Shown piece by piece: positions 44,072-53,386 of a stretch of DNA of 64,000 nt. A program made the translations under genes and the position numbers. How positions within the stretch are numbered: position 1 is the stretch's first letter; the number at the start of each line of letters is the position of its first letter. Location of the stretch: the NCBI RefSeq assembly GCF_020734105.1, contig NZ_JAJAFR010000002.1, forward strand, positions 124,001 to 188,000. The letters run 5' to 3'. The notes under the pieces were generated by a model that searched no databases, was not told the origin of the DNA, and saw only the letters and a program-made list of their open reading frames with translations. This DNA comes from Alkalihalobacillus deserti (GTDB taxonomy: Bacteria > Bacillota > Bacilli > Bacillales > Bacillaceae_D).

Positions 44072-45664
44072 ATGTTAACTGAGGATAAGGTAAACATTTT
44101 AATTGTTGATGATCGACCGGAAAATTTGATAGCGTTAGAGGCTGTACTAGACTCCAAGGAATATCACTTAATTGCAGCGAAATCAGGAGAAGAGGCGTTA
44201 AAATATGTGCTGCAATATGAATTTGCTGTTATTTTATTAGACGTACAAATGCCGGGATTAAATGGCTTTGAAACAGCAGAATTGATTAAGCAACGAGAAC
44301 AATCGAGTCATATCCCCATTATTTTTGTCACAGCATTGAGTAAAGCAAATGAACATGTCTCAGCAGGTTACTTAACAGGAGCAGTAGATTATATTTTTAA
44401 ACCGTTTAATCCGATTATATTACGAAGTAAAGTTGAAGCTTTTGTTCAAATACACAAGAAACAGATTGAAATAAAGCATAAAAATCTTTATTTAAAGGAT
44501 CAATCTGAAAGATTAAAGGAAAAACAGAATAACTTGGAATCCATTATCCAAGCTAAAACAACTGAGTTACTTGAGAAAAATGAAGAATTAAAAGTGTCTG
44601 AAGAACGATTTAAGAAAATTTTTAGACATAGTCCTAATTTAATGGCAATCAGGTCGTTAAAAAACAAGCAATACATAGTTGTCAACAAAAGTTGGACTCA
44701 ATTTACAGGTTATGATTCAAAAGAGGCTAAAGGTTCTCCTCTGGACTTACTTCAAATTAAAAGTTCCAATCAAACTGCATTGGTACAAGATGCCCTAGCG
44801 TATGATTTAAGGGCAGGGATTTATAATGTTGAAATGACTTATGTTACGAAAAGTAAAGAAGTTAGAAATGGACTGATTTCTACGGAGACGGCTAATATTA
44901 ATGGAGAAGCTTGTATTATAAGTACGATTACTGATGTGACAGAGCGTGTACAACTAGAAAAAGAAATCTCTCGCTTAGACCGATTAAATTTAGTTGGGGA
45001 GATGGCAGCGGGTTTTGCCCATGAGATCCGTAACCCGATGACGACTGTTCATGGATTTTTACAATTAGCAAAAAACCTAAAGGAGCCACAGCCTGAGGAA
45101 TACATCGATTTAATGATTGATGAGTTAAATCGTGCAAATGGTATTATTACAGAGTTTCTGACGTTAGCAAAAGATAAAGCAAATGATAGAAGGCAAAAAG
45201 ACCTTAACTCAATTATTCAAACATTGCATCCTTTACTAAGAGCAGAAGCCTTACTGAGCTCTAAAGAAGTTATGTTGGATTTAGCTAATTGTCCTCATCT
45301 ATATCTTGATGAAAAAGAGATCAGACAATTAATCTTAAATATTGGTTTAAATGGTTTAGAAGCCATGAATTCAGGTGGAATGCTAGTAATCAGAACATTT
45401 CTTGAGAATGAACAGGTTGTATTAGAAATAAAGGATGAAGGACCTGGAATCAAAGAAGACATTTTAGGAAATATCGGTACTCCTTTTTTCACGACGAAAG
45501 ATACGGGTACAGGTTTAGGCCTAGCAATTTGTTACAGCATTGCAGCAAGACACTCTGCTCATATAAATATTAATACAAATAAAAAAGGAACCTCTTTTTT
45601 TATTCACTTTCAGCAAACAGGTGAAGCAGTAGAAGTAAATAGCAGACTTTTATCAAACAGGTGA
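44072..45664 (+). CDS. Response regulator-PAS-histidine kinase fusion
   Basis: A 530-residue soluble protein: receiver at residues 5-125 (IVDDRPENL, phospho-Asp57 in VILLDVQMPG, Lys in YIFKPFNP), a coiled linker to about 180, a PAS domain at about 180-300, HisKA with His317 in GFAHEIRNPMTTVHGFLQL (a motif shared with the Kin sporulation kinases), and an ATPase domain (NIGLNGLEAM, DEGPGI, GTGLGLAI). It has no membrane segment. It follows the methyltransferase by 66 bases, so the hybrid kinase may phosphorylate its receiver and feed into this second kinase. Final output unknown. Confidence 0.9.
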   Translation: MLTEDKVNILIVDDRPENLIALEAVLDSKEYHLIAAKSGEEALKYVLQYEFAVILLDVQMPGLNGFETAELIKQREQSSHIPIIFVTALSKANEHVSAGYLTGAVDYIFKPFNPIILRSKVEAFVQIHKKQIEIKHKNLYLKDQSERLKEKQNNLESIIQAKTTELLEKNEELKVSEERFKKIFRHSPNLMAIRSLKNKQYIVVNKSWTQFTGYDSKEAKGSPLDLLQIKSSNQTALVQDALAYDLRAGIYNVEMTYVTKSKEVRNGLISTETANINGEACIISTITDVTERVQLEKEISRLDRLNLVGEMAAGFAHEIRNPMTTVHGFLQLAKNLKEPQPEEYIDLMIDELNRANGIITEFLTLAKDKANDRRQKDLNSIIQTLHPLLRAEALLSSKEVMLDLANCPHLYLDEKEIRQLILNIGLNGLEAMNSGGMLVIRTFLENEQVVLEIKDEGPGIKEDILGNIGTPFFTTKDTGTGLGLAICYSIAARHSAHININTNKKGTSFFIHFQQTGEAVEVNSRLLSNR

Positions 45665-45679
45665 GAAGATCTCATCCTC

Positions 45680-45790
45680 ATGGAAAGTGAAGGGCTTTTG
45701 CCCAATGAGTAGGGTGGGGATGAATCACCTTCGAACAAAGGGGCTCTTCCCATCGCCACTGTCCGACATAGTTTATACGATCATTCTTTG
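45680..45790. other. GC-richer structured segment, possible insertion-sequence end
   Basis: Directly after the PAS kinase stop there is a GC-rich stretch with several short stems (GGGC-TTTT-GCCC, GGTG ... CACC, GGGG ... CCC) and no reading frame. Its composition differs from both sides. It recalls the structured right ends of IS200/IS605 elements, which contain guide-RNA sequences, but I cannot confirm that. The rest of the gap to 46184 has no well-supported gene. Confidence 0.3.
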
Positions 45791-46184
45791 ATGTTGGAGA
45801 AGAAACGGAATAAAAGTATAGATAACCCTCGTTAACAAAACCATCGGCTGTTCAAAATGTCTCCAAATAATTTCTTGATGCTTTGGCGTGAAAAGTTAAA
45901 AATATGAGGAAAACATGTAAATTACTCGTCTTGCTCATCTCGGGTACTCAAGTTAAAAAATATAAGTGGTGAAAAAAGTAAATAGTATCTCTCCAGTTAC
46001 ACACAGTCTCAACCGAGATTATCAAAAATACGATATTATCGGAATCTGCGACTTGTCCGTGAATAATTTTCTCCCAAATCTTAACATAGTCAAATTAACC
46101 AGTGAGGTAAAAAAAGTCAAGGAAAAGTGTTTAATTTTATGTTGGCTGGATAAGGAATATAACAACATTTAGGGGGGCTTTCTA

Positions 46185-46340
46185 ATGACTAGAGAAGTAA
46201 ATTATCCTAATTTACGACGCTCTTTTGAAAAAAATTTAACACGTAAGACTACTGAAAATGAAAGAATGTTTATCAAATGGTTAATTCAGCGATCAATGAA
46301 GAAGGAAGGACCAACAGTTAATCGCAAGTTTACGCATTGA
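46185..46340 (+). CDS. Small basic protein, function unknown
   Basis: A 51-residue frame (MTREVNYPNLRRSFEKNLTR ... VNRKFTH) with a strong AGGGGGG site seven bases before the ATG. It is rich in Arg and Lys (net positive) and has a short amphipathic helix ERMFIKWLIQRSMKK. I recognise no family. It precedes the acidic protein at 46418 by 77 bases. Confidence 0.6.
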   Translation: MTREVNYPNLRRSFEKNLTRKTTENERMFIKWLIQRSMKKEGPTVNRKFTH

Positions 46341-46417
46341 TTTTTCTGCAACTTTAAAAAACAGCTCATATTTTTATTGGAAAAGTAAAATAATAATTTC
46401 AGTGAAGGAGGGTTAAA

Positions 46418-46654
46418 ATGGCAAATAATAAAAATGAAAAACTACCGAAAACTGAAGAGGTTGCTGAGCGTTCATTCCAGGCTGAAGATGTTCATAGTTC
46501 CAATGAAGTCGAGCAGGGTCTTGCTACAACACACGAACAAGTAAGTGATACATTTGTGGAAGGGACAATTGATGGCAAGATAGATGATGTCGAAGGTGAA
46601 GATATTGATCTTGCCAAAGACGGTTATTCTGAAGATATCTTCAAAGATAAATAA
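46418..46654 (+). CDS. Small acidic protein, YozQ/DUF4025-like
   Basis: A 78-residue, strongly acidic protein with VEQGLATTHEQVSDTFVEGT followed by IDGKIDDVEGEDIDLAKDGY. The GLATTHEQVSDT segment is characteristic of the YozQ (DUF4025) family of Bacillus. GGAGGG precedes the ATG. No membrane segment. Function of the family is unknown. Confidence 0.75.
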   Translation: MANNKNEKLPKTEEVAERSFQAEDVHSSNEVEQGLATTHEQVSDTFVEGTIDGKIDDVEGEDIDLAKDGYSEDIFKDK

Positions 46655-46680
46655 TGTATTGAAAAGATGATAGCTTAAAA

Positions 46681-46867
46681 AGAGGCTGCTGAACAAGGTT
46701 GGTTTTCAGTGGCCTCTTAAGCAATAAGCGAAGCCGTTTTTAAAGGTGTGAGAAGTGTCTCACGCCTTTAAGCTTGCTATGGGTGGGTTTCTCATAGACG
46801 GAAGCCATTGCCGCTCCCTCGAATTTCTTTCAAAGGTTAGTTTTATAACTTTTTCAGTACCCTCCTC
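46681..46867. repeat. Interspersed palindromic repeat, family B, copy 1
   Basis: The block opens with GAGGCTGCTGAACAAGG and closes with CTTTTTCAGTACCCTCCTC, imperfect terminal inverted repeats, and has an inner hairpin (AAAGGTGTGAGA ... TCTCACGCCTTT). Internal words AAGCAATAAGCGAAGCC and GGAAGCCATTGC are shared in arrangement with the element at 57845-58010 and with family A. Confidence 0.7.
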
Positions 46868-47013
46868 AAAAGCTATCTTTTTTTATAATAGCAGCAGGTC
46901 GTTAGCGACAGTATATTAGATGCTCTATCTCGTTTCGATATTTATCTATCAAATGAGTGAATAAATAAAAATAGTTAGTTTATACTACAGGATAGAAAAA
47001 AGGAGTGGATGTT

Positions 47014-47325
47014 ATGAACAAATGGTTCTTAGCGTTTGCAATGATGCTTGCAGTAATTGTAATGCCAAATTATATTCAAGCAGAAGAAGTAAACGAGAAA
47101 GTTACTACTGAATTAACAGAGGAACAGAAAGGTGAAATGGCAAAGCTACATATGGAGGTTTTAGAAAAAAAGAAAGAAGTAGTAGCCAAATACGTTGAGT
47201 TTGGCATTTTTAGTCCTGAAAAAGCTGAGAAAATTAATGCTATGTTTGATAAACACTATCAAAAATTAGAGGAAAATAAGTTTATTCCTAAATGGGATGG
47301 CAAGAGAAAGCACAAGGGGCATTAG
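47014..47325 (+). CDS. YckD-family (DUF2680) secreted protein
   Basis: A 103-residue protein with a signal peptide (MNKWFLAFAMMLAVIVMPNY, cleavage after IQA). The mature part LTEEQKGEMAKLHMEVLEKK, then VVAKYVEFGIFSPEKAEKI and FIPKW, is the DUF2680 pattern of B. subtilis YckD. AAAGGAGTGG precedes the ATG at 47014. Exported, function unknown. Confidence 0.82.
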   Translation: MNKWFLAFAMMLAVIVMPNYIQAEEVNEKVTTELTEEQKGEMAKLHMEVLEKKKEVVAKYVEFGIFSPEKAEKINAMFDKHYQKLEENKFIPKWDGKRKHKGH

Positions 47326-47340
47326 TCTGTATGAAAAATT

Positions 47341-47376
47341 TAAAAGGCTGTGAAGCTGGGCTACAGCCTTTTCTTA
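47341..47376 (+). terminator. Terminator after the YckD-like gene
   Basis: AAAAGGCTGT ... ACAGCCTTTTC is a ten-base stem, 15 bases after the stop, followed by TTAAT. Confidence 0.82.
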
Positions 47377-47477
47377 ATACTTCTATTTAAATAGTTCTCT
47401 TGAACCCGTCCTACAACTTGCCGTCCAACCTACATACATAATGGTCAAGTTTTTTTAATTTAATTGAGGTGAAGAAA

Positions 47478-47714
47478 ATGGCTAAGAATGGTTATATTCG
47501 GAGTGTTCTTTTCGGTGGAATTCTAGGAGCGACAGGTGTACTTGTTATGACAACTGAACGTGGGAAAACTTGGAGAAAAGAGTTTATAGATAAAGTTAGT
47601 CAATTAGATGGTTCAAATATTGCAAATCTTTTAAGTGAAACGAGTAAAGATTGGTCGGAGTTCGGAGATGTTATCAAAGTGAAAACTCGTTCAACTAAAA
47701 AGATGAGACCGTAA
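47478..47714 (+). CDS. Small membrane-anchored protein, YtxH-like
   Basis: A 78-residue protein with one N-terminal hydrophobic segment (VLFGGILGATGVLVMTT) and a charged tail (ERGKTWRKEFIDKVSQL). The glycine-rich helix followed by a T-(D/E)-x-G-K motif is the YtxH pattern (GGxxGAxxGLLxAPxxG...). ATG 47478 follows GAGGTGAAG. The gap 47715-48065 contains no gene I would defend. Confidence 0.6.
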   Translation: MAKNGYIRSVLFGGILGATGVLVMTTERGKTWRKEFIDKVSQLDGSNIANLLSETSKDWSEFGDVIKVKTRSTKKMRP

Positions 47715-48065
47715 AATGAAAAAGGTAATTTGAGATCGGATGGGTTCGGTTAAGAAGAAGAAAAGATATTTGTCCTTACTTTATGTTGGAAATACAGATA
47801 GATTAACAGGCAAACGAGATGAAACGGCCTAATGCGCTTTTAAATTATTACTCCTCTTTGATAGATGGTTGTACTTTAAGGGTCCTTCATTGTTATAGAA
47901 CGTTCCCTTCTAGGGTAGTATGCTTTTTACACAAACAAGGAACTAAGGTCCGCTCAATTCTCTTTGTTCCTCCCTTTAGTCTAACCGTTAATTGTGATGG
48001 GTTATTTTTCTATTCATGTTTGACCTAATTATGTTAGAATAGAAAGGTATAAAGGTGGGATTAAG

Positions 48066-49178
48066 ATGATAGATAGTTGGAAATGGGACGCATTTGTCCG
48101 TTCATTGAGTCGAGTAGAATGGACTCATATTGGAATAGCAATCGCTATATTTTCTGTGTTTTTACTATTTAGGAAAATTTTCACAAGATATATTTTCAAA
48201 CTTGTTTTAGCTACACTTCGAAAAACACCAACGGAATTATTCACAAACATTTTGTTATCATTCGAACGACCATTGAGAACGTTTTGGATTGTGTTAGGAA
48301 CTTATTTAGCTCTCATGTACCTTCCATTCCATTTTACAACGATTGATTTTGTTGATCAAATCTATCGGTCCATTATCATTATTTTAATTGGATGGGGATT
48401 ATACAACTATACGTCAGAGCATTCGATGGCTTTTTTTCGCTTTGCTCGTAATAGCGATGTTGAAGAGAGTATGCTCATACCATTTGTATCTAAGGTGTTG
48501 CGCTTTGCTGTTATAGCGCTCACGATCGTGGTTATAGCAAGCGAGTGGGGATATGAAATTAGTGGCTTTATTGCTGGACTTGGACTCGGGGGCTTAGCTT
48601 TTGCGTTAGCTGCTCAAGATACAATTGGAAATTTCTTTGGTGGCATTATTATTGTAACGGAAAAACCATTTTCAAAGGGAGATTGGATTCAAACGCCTTC
48701 TGTAGAGGGGACCGTTGAAGATATTAATTTTAGAAGTACACAAATTCGCACATTTGCAGATTCTGTTATCACAATTCCTAATTCAAAATTAGCAAATGAA
48801 CCGATTACAAATTGGTCAGAGATGGGGAAACGTCGTGTTTCTTTTTCCATTGGTCTAACGTACTCAACGCCACAAGAGAAAGTAGAAAAATGTGCTAGAA
48901 AAATTGAAGAAGTATTACGTTTACATGAAGGAGTAGACCAAGACTTGATCATGGTTCGTTTTAATGAGTTTAATGATTCGAGTTTAGATATATTTATATA
49001 CTATTTTACAAAAACGACCATGTGGACCGAGTGGTTTAAAATTAAAGAAGATGTCAATTTTAAAATCATGAATATTCTTGAAGAAGAAAATGTTACTATC
49101 GCGTTTCCAACGAGAAGCATACATATGGAAAAGCAAGAGGAAAAGGGGAAGAATGAAATACTAGCACAAGAAAACTGA
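48066..49178 (+). CDS. MscS-family mechanosensitive channel, YhdY/YnaI-like
   Basis: A 370-residue small-conductance channel. Hydrophobic segments at about 20-40, 68-90, 100-120, 140-160 precede the pore helix GFIAGLGLGGLAFALAAQDT and the beta domain start NFFGGIIIVTEKPFSKGDWI. The cytoplasmic vestibule extends to about residue 345. These channels release solutes on hypo-osmotic shock. It lies upstream of a betaine/choline-type transporter, pointing to osmotic adaptation. A second, shorter MscS protein is at 56869. Confidence 0.92.
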   Translation: MIDSWKWDAFVRSLSRVEWTHIGIAIAIFSVFLLFRKIFTRYIFKLVLATLRKTPTELFTNILLSFERPLRTFWIVLGTYLALMYLPFHFTTIDFVDQIYRSIIIILIGWGLYNYTSEHSMAFFRFARNSDVEESMLIPFVSKVLRFAVIALTIVVIASEWGYEISGFIAGLGLGGLAFALAAQDTIGNFFGGIIIVTEKPFSKGDWIQTPSVEGTVEDINFRSTQIRTFADSVITIPNSKLANEPITNWSEMGKRRVSFSIGLTYSTPQEKVEKCARKIEEVLRLHEGVDQDLIMVRFNEFNDSSLDIFIYYFTKTTMWTEWFKIKEDVNFKIMNILEEENVTIAFPTRSIHMEKQEEKGKNEILAQEN

Positions 49179-49198
49179 TTTAAATAAAAGGTACAGCA

Positions 49199-49232
49199 GG
49201 GTCAAATCGTTATTAGATTTGGCCTTATTTCT
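49199..49232 (+). terminator. Terminator after the MscS gene
   Basis: GGTCAAATC ... GATTTGGCC with wobble pairs, followed by TTATTTCTT. Confidence 0.7.
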
Positions 49233-49365
49233 TGTGTAATGATTGTTCAATATGATGAGTGAATAGGGGAATGAGCTAGTTTAATATTAAGTAAAAAATT
49301 CCACATAAATACATATTACAATGCTTTTTGTTGCATCCTATCCTTACAGAGGAGATGGTCAATTG

Positions 49366-50862
49366 ATGAGAAATTTAACGATCACGTTCAAAATCTCAGT
49401 TATTATGGCTCTGATTTTCGTATTATGGGGGGCTTTTTTTCCAGAGCATTTAGGGAATATCATGACGATTGCACAAGCTTTCTTCTTAAATGCATTTGGT
49501 TGGTTTTATAATTTAGCGGCATCATTCTTTTTACTCTTTGCCCTTTTCTTGATTTTTAGTAAATTTGGAAAAATAAAGCTAGGTAAGGATGCGGACAAAC
49601 CTGAATTCAGTCGTCCTACCTGGTTTGCTATGCTCTTTAGCGCTGGAATGGGGATAGGTTTATTATTTTATGGGGTATCAGAACCTGTATCACATTATGC
49701 GGCTCCTCCTGTCGGCACGGGAGGAACTCAAGAATCTGCGTTACTTGCTCTTCGCTACACGTATTTACACTGGGGTTTTCATGCTTGGGCTATTTATGCA
49801 GTCGTAGCTCTTGCACTAGCCTACTTTAAATTTAGAAAAGATGCCCCTGGATTAATTAGTACAACTCTTTCTCCTATATTAGGAGACCATGTAAAGGGGC
49901 CTATTGGATACACGATAGATATTGTTGCGGTTTTTGCAACGATATTTGGTGTTTGCGCCTCTCTTGGGTTAGGCTCTCAACAAATCAATGCTGGTTTAGG
50001 TTATTTAATAGGGATCCCGGTTAATTTTACAGTACAAGTAACCATTATTTTAATTATAACGGTTCTATTTATTTTATCAGCAAGTACAGGAATACAGCGT
50101 GGAATCAAATATTTAAGTAATGCGAATATGATTTTGGCCACCATTCTACTTATAGCGATGGTAATACTTGGGCCTACCTTATTTTTATTAAACTTATTTA
50201 CTCACACGTTAGGGGAGTATATACAAAACCTCCCACAGATGGGCTTGAGAATTTTCCCGTTTGATGAGCAAAGAGCAGCATGGACTCAAGGTTGGACCAT
50301 TTTTTATTGGGCATGGTGGATTTCTTGGTCTCCTTTTGTCGGAATGTTTATCGCTCGTGTATCTAAAGGAAGAACCGTTCGTGAATTTACTGTAGCGGTG
50401 TTGATTGTTCCCACTTTGGTGTGCGCATTTTGGTTTTGTGTTTTTGGTGGAACTGGGATTCACTTAGATCTTTTGGAGGGTGTCGATGTTGCTGGACAAA
50501 GTTTAGAGACAGGTTTATTTTTTGTATATGAACATTTGCCATTAGGTGGTTTTCTCTCTGTTATAACGGTGTTACTTATTTCGACGTTTTTTATTACATC
50601 AGCAGATTCAGCAACCTTTGTTCTAGGCATGCAAACAACAGAAGGAAGCATGAATCCCTCTAATTTTATTAAAATCACATGGGGACTTATTTTATCAGCA
50701 TCTGCTATTGTGTTGATGGCTTCTGGTGGTTTACAAGCACTTCAAACAGCGATCATCGTTAGTGCTTTTCCACTAACGATTATATTACTTATTATGAGTG
50801 TTGGAATCGTGAAAATTTTCAAAACAGAGATTGGAAAAACTAAAACAAAAAAGAATACATGA
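49366..50862 (+). CDS. BCCT-family glycine betaine/choline-type transporter
   Basis: A 498-residue transporter with 12 membrane segments. The BCCT signature is plain: GMGIGLLFYGVSEP, then FYWAWWISWSPFVGMFIARV and SKGRTVREF. It imports quaternary ammonium osmoprotectants with Na+ or H+. GAGGAG lies upstream; ATG 49366 is chosen, with TTG 49363 as an alternative. Closest in layout to OpuD-type proteins, but OpuD identity is not claimed. Confidence 0.93.
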   Translation: MRNLTITFKISVIMALIFVLWGAFFPEHLGNIMTIAQAFFLNAFGWFYNLAASFFLLFALFLIFSKFGKIKLGKDADKPEFSRPTWFAMLFSAGMGIGLLFYGVSEPVSHYAAPPVGTGGTQESALLALRYTYLHWGFHAWAIYAVVALALAYFKFRKDAPGLISTTLSPILGDHVKGPIGYTIDIVAVFATIFGVCASLGLGSQQINAGLGYLIGIPVNFTVQVTIILIITVLFILSASTGIQRGIKYLSNANMILATILLIAMVILGPTLFLLNLFTHTLGEYIQNLPQMGLRIFPFDEQRAAWTQGWTIFYWAWWISWSPFVGMFIARVSKGRTVREFTVAVLIVPTLVCAFWFCVFGGTGIHLDLLEGVDVAGQSLETGLFFVYEHLPLGGFLSVITVLLISTFFITSADSATFVLGMQTTEGSMNPSNFIKITWGLILSASAIVLMASGGLQALQTAIIVSAFPLTIILLIMSVGIVKIFKTEIGKTKTKKNT

Positions 50863-50869
50863 CAATCTG

Positions 50870-50895
50870 AGACGCTCAAATTCGAGCGTTTTTTC
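50870..50895 (+). terminator. Terminator after the BCCT gene
   Basis: ACGCTC-AAATTC-GAGCGTTTTTT, eight bases after the stop region. Confidence 0.85.
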
Positions 50896-50998
50896 TTATT
50901 TGAATTGAATCTGGACAAACATCAAATACATAATTGAATAAATCAATGTGAAATCGTCAAGTCTTTGTACAAAAGGTTAATTGGAAAGTGGTGGAGTG

Positions 50999-51523
50999 AT
51001 GCCAATAAAAGGGTTATGTTTCGTTGTAATATTTATAGTTTTAACGGGTTGTGGTCAAAGCCTAAGTGAAGAAATTGAGAAAGTCGATGAATCGATTATT
51101 TCAGTTCTTTCACAAAAACAGTCATTTCTTTCGTTTTCTTGGATTGAGCAAGGATTTAATGGAGTCTTTGCCCCTATAAATAAAAAGCTAGGTCAAAGTG
51201 AAAGAGAGCTAATAGAAAAATTAGGGAGACCAGTTAGTGAGGGGAATTATGAGGGAGGCACTTTCTTGCAGTATAAGGATATAACGTACTTTTTTAATCC
51301 AGACACGAAAAAAAACGTAGCCATTGTGATTGATATTAAAAGAGAACAACTTACAGACGAAGAGTTAAAACGAAAACTAGGTACACCGGACCAAAGTGAG
51401 TTTAATGAAATGGACGGAGTTTGGATGTATGTGTATGAATTAGATGAATATGAGCTTATATTTGAGGCGTCATCGGAGCACTCTGTTCTCACTCATGCCT
51501 GGTTAAAAGAAAAAATAAAATAA
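50999..51523 (+). CDS. Putative lipoprotein, function unknown
   Basis: About 174 residues. The signal MPIKGLCFVVIFIVLTGCGQ ends in a lipobox (LTGC), so the mature protein is lipid-anchored outside the membrane. The remainder has two copies of a theme, ELIEKLGRPV ... YFFNPDTKK and ELKRKLGTPDQ ... YVYEL, reminiscent of DUF4309-type or BLIP-like repeats. GTGGAG is close to the ATG; an upstream in-frame TTG at 50981 is possible. I recognise no exact family. Confidence 0.7.
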   Translation: MPIKGLCFVVIFIVLTGCGQSLSEEIEKVDESIISVLSQKQSFLSFSWIEQGFNGVFAPINKKLGQSERELIEKLGRPVSEGNYEGGTFLQYKDITYFFNPDTKKNVAIVIDIKREQLTDEELKRKLGTPDQSEFNEMDGVWMYVYELDEYELIFEASSEHSVLTHAWLKEKIK

Positions 51524-51602
51524 ATCCTAGATTTATGTCGTCTATTTTTTTGTTTCTAAAATGTGAATTAAATATTAATTTAAAAAAATAAGAAAATAAA
51601 GG

Positions 51603-51631
51603 TTGCAACAATAATAAGTCTGTTATATTAT
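51603..51631 (+). promoter_or_regulatory. Possible promoter of isocitrate lyase
   Basis: TTGCAA at 51603-51608 and TATTAT at 51626-51631, 17 bases apart. This gives a leader of about 190 bases. In the leader AGGGGGAACGAGGGG at 51677 is purine-rich but has no frame after it. Nothing else was found in 51524-51830. Confidence 0.5.
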
Positions 51632-51830
51632 AAAAAAGTAAGATACAAACTGTATTAACACAGAGGAAAACATTATAGGGGGAACGAGGGGTAGGTGTAG
51701 TTAGGTATTGATTATCAAAACTGCCAACTAATGGGCACTAGTAGTCACCTGATCAAAAGCTTTGTTTCTTTATTTGAAATTGAATAACTGCAAGACTAGT
51801 AAACTACAATAAGAATTAGGAGAGATGAAA

Positions 51831-53120
51831 ATGACAAACGAATCTAGACAAAGAGAAGCAAGGCAATTAGAGGAACAATGGGCTAACGAACTTAGATGGA
51901 GCGGGATTGAAAGACCTTATTCCGGTAAAGATGTTGTTCGTCTAAGAGGATCGGTTCAAGTGGAACACACACTTGCTCGCCATGGTGCAGAAAAGCTATG
52001 GAAATTAATGAATGAAGAAGATTTTGTTAACGCTTTAGGTGCATTAACTGGGAACCAGGCAGTTCAACAAGTGAAGGCGGGTTTAAAAGCGATTTATTTA
52101 AGTGGGTGGCAAGTAGCAGCAGATGCAAACTTAGCTGGACAAATGTATCCAGACCAAAGCTTGTATCCTGCAAATAGCGTACCAAGCGTTGTAAAAAGAA
52201 TTAATCAAGCTCTTCAACGTGCTGATCAAATTCAACACATGGAAGAGGAAGGAGATATCGATTACTTTGCCCCAATAGTAGCAGATGCAGAAGCTGGATT
52301 TGGCGGTCAATTAAATGTATTTGAGTTAATGAAGGGAATGATTGAATCAGGTGCATCAGGTGTACACTTTGAAGATCAACTTGCTTCGGAGAAAAAGTGT
52401 GGACATTTAGGTGGTAAGGTTCTTATTCCAACACAAACAGCGGTTCGAAATCTTACTGCAGCTAGGTTAGCGGCAGATGTGAGTGGAGTTCCGACTATTA
52501 TTATAGCTCGAACTGATGCGGACGCAGCTGATTTAATTACAAGTGACATTGATCCAATCGACCGTCCATTTATAACAGGTGAGCGAACTCCAGAAGGTTT
52601 CTATAGAACGAATGCGGGTATTGATCAAGCTATTGCTAGAGGACTTTCTTATGCTCCTTACGCAGATTTAATTTGGTGTGAAACATCAAAGCCTTCACTT
52701 GAGGAGGCACAACAATTTGCTGATGCCATCCATGCGAAATTCCCTGGAAAAATGCTCGCATATAATTGTTCACCTTCATTTAACTGGGAAGCAAATCTTG
52801 ATAAAGATACAATTGAAACGTACCAAGTGGAACTTGGGAAAATGGGTTATAAGTTCCAATTTGTTACACTTGCAGGATTCCACGCTTTAAATCATAGTAT
52901 GTTTGAACTGGCTCATGGCTATAAAACTAGAGGAATGGGTGCGTATTCTGAATTACAGCAAGCGGAATTCGCTAGTGAAACAAAAGGCTATACAGCAACT
53001 CGCCATCAACGTGAAGTAGGAACGGGCTACTTTGATGAGATTTCTCAGGTGGTATCAGGAGGAACTTCCTCTACAACTGCTTTGAAAGGATCTACGGAAG
53101 AAGCTCAATTTCAAAAATAA
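51831..53120 (+). CDS. aceA: Isocitrate lyase
   Basis: A 429-residue lyase cleaving isocitrate to glyoxylate and succinate. The active-site loop is [13 protein letters not shown] (Cys190). Other markers are [47 protein letters not shown] and [16 protein letters not shown] lies eight bases before ATG 51831. With malate synthase G at 10506 it completes the glyoxylate shunt, though the two loci are 40 kb apart and no regulator is adjacent here. Confidence 0.96.
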   Translation: MTNESRQREARQLEEQWANELRWSGIERPYSGKDVVRLRGSVQVEHTLARHGAEKLWKLMNEEDFVNALGALTGNQAVQQVKAGLKAIYLSGWQVAADANLAGQMYPDQSLYPANSVPSVVKRINQALQRADQIQHMEEEGDIDYFAPIVADAEAGFGGQLNVFELMKGMIESGASGVHFEDQLASEKKCGHLGGKVLIPTQTAVRNLTAARLAADVSGVPTIIIARTDADAADLITSDIDPIDRPFITGERTPEGFYRTNAGIDQAIARGLSYAPYADLIWCETSKPSLEEAQQFADAIHAKFPGKMLAYNCSPSFNWEANLDKDTIETYQVELGKMGYKFQFVTLAGFHALNHSMFELAHGYKTRGMGAYSELQQAEFASETKGYTATRHQREVGTGYFDEISQVVSGGTSSTTALKGSTEEAQFQK

Positions 53121-53144
53121 TAATAGCTAAATATGAATCTGGCC

Positions 53145-53176
53145 AGTCTCTGCAATTTTTATTGCAGAGACTGTTG
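53145..53176 (+). terminator. Terminator after isocitrate lyase
   Basis: CAGTCTCTGCAAT ... ATTGCAGAGACTG, a 13-base perfect stem, 25 bases after the stop. The trailing TTGT is short. Confidence 0.8.
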
Positions 53177-53386
53177 TAATACAGGCGATTATAACAACCC
53201 TAATGTGTAACAAAAATCTTGTTCGAAAGTGTCGATTGGACAACGATTATGTTTCTTTTTCTAACTTCTTGTCGAAGAAATAAATGGTATTTATCTATTC
53301 AACTCTTTTTTTAAACTTTATAATAGTTAAAGAGAATTAAAACATATAGATGGATCATCCGTGTTTTAAAGTTGGAGAGGATACAT

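Noticed and set aside
45966..46172. 68-codon open frame starting GTG after the GC-rich patch
   Set aside because: No ribosome binding site, no recognisable motif, and composition like non-coding DNA. Could be remnant coding sequence but I cannot support it.
47819..48028. 69-codon open frame before the MscS gene
   Set aside because: No ribosome site upstream, Cys- and Leu-rich translation without family resemblance, and unusual codon use compared with neighbours.
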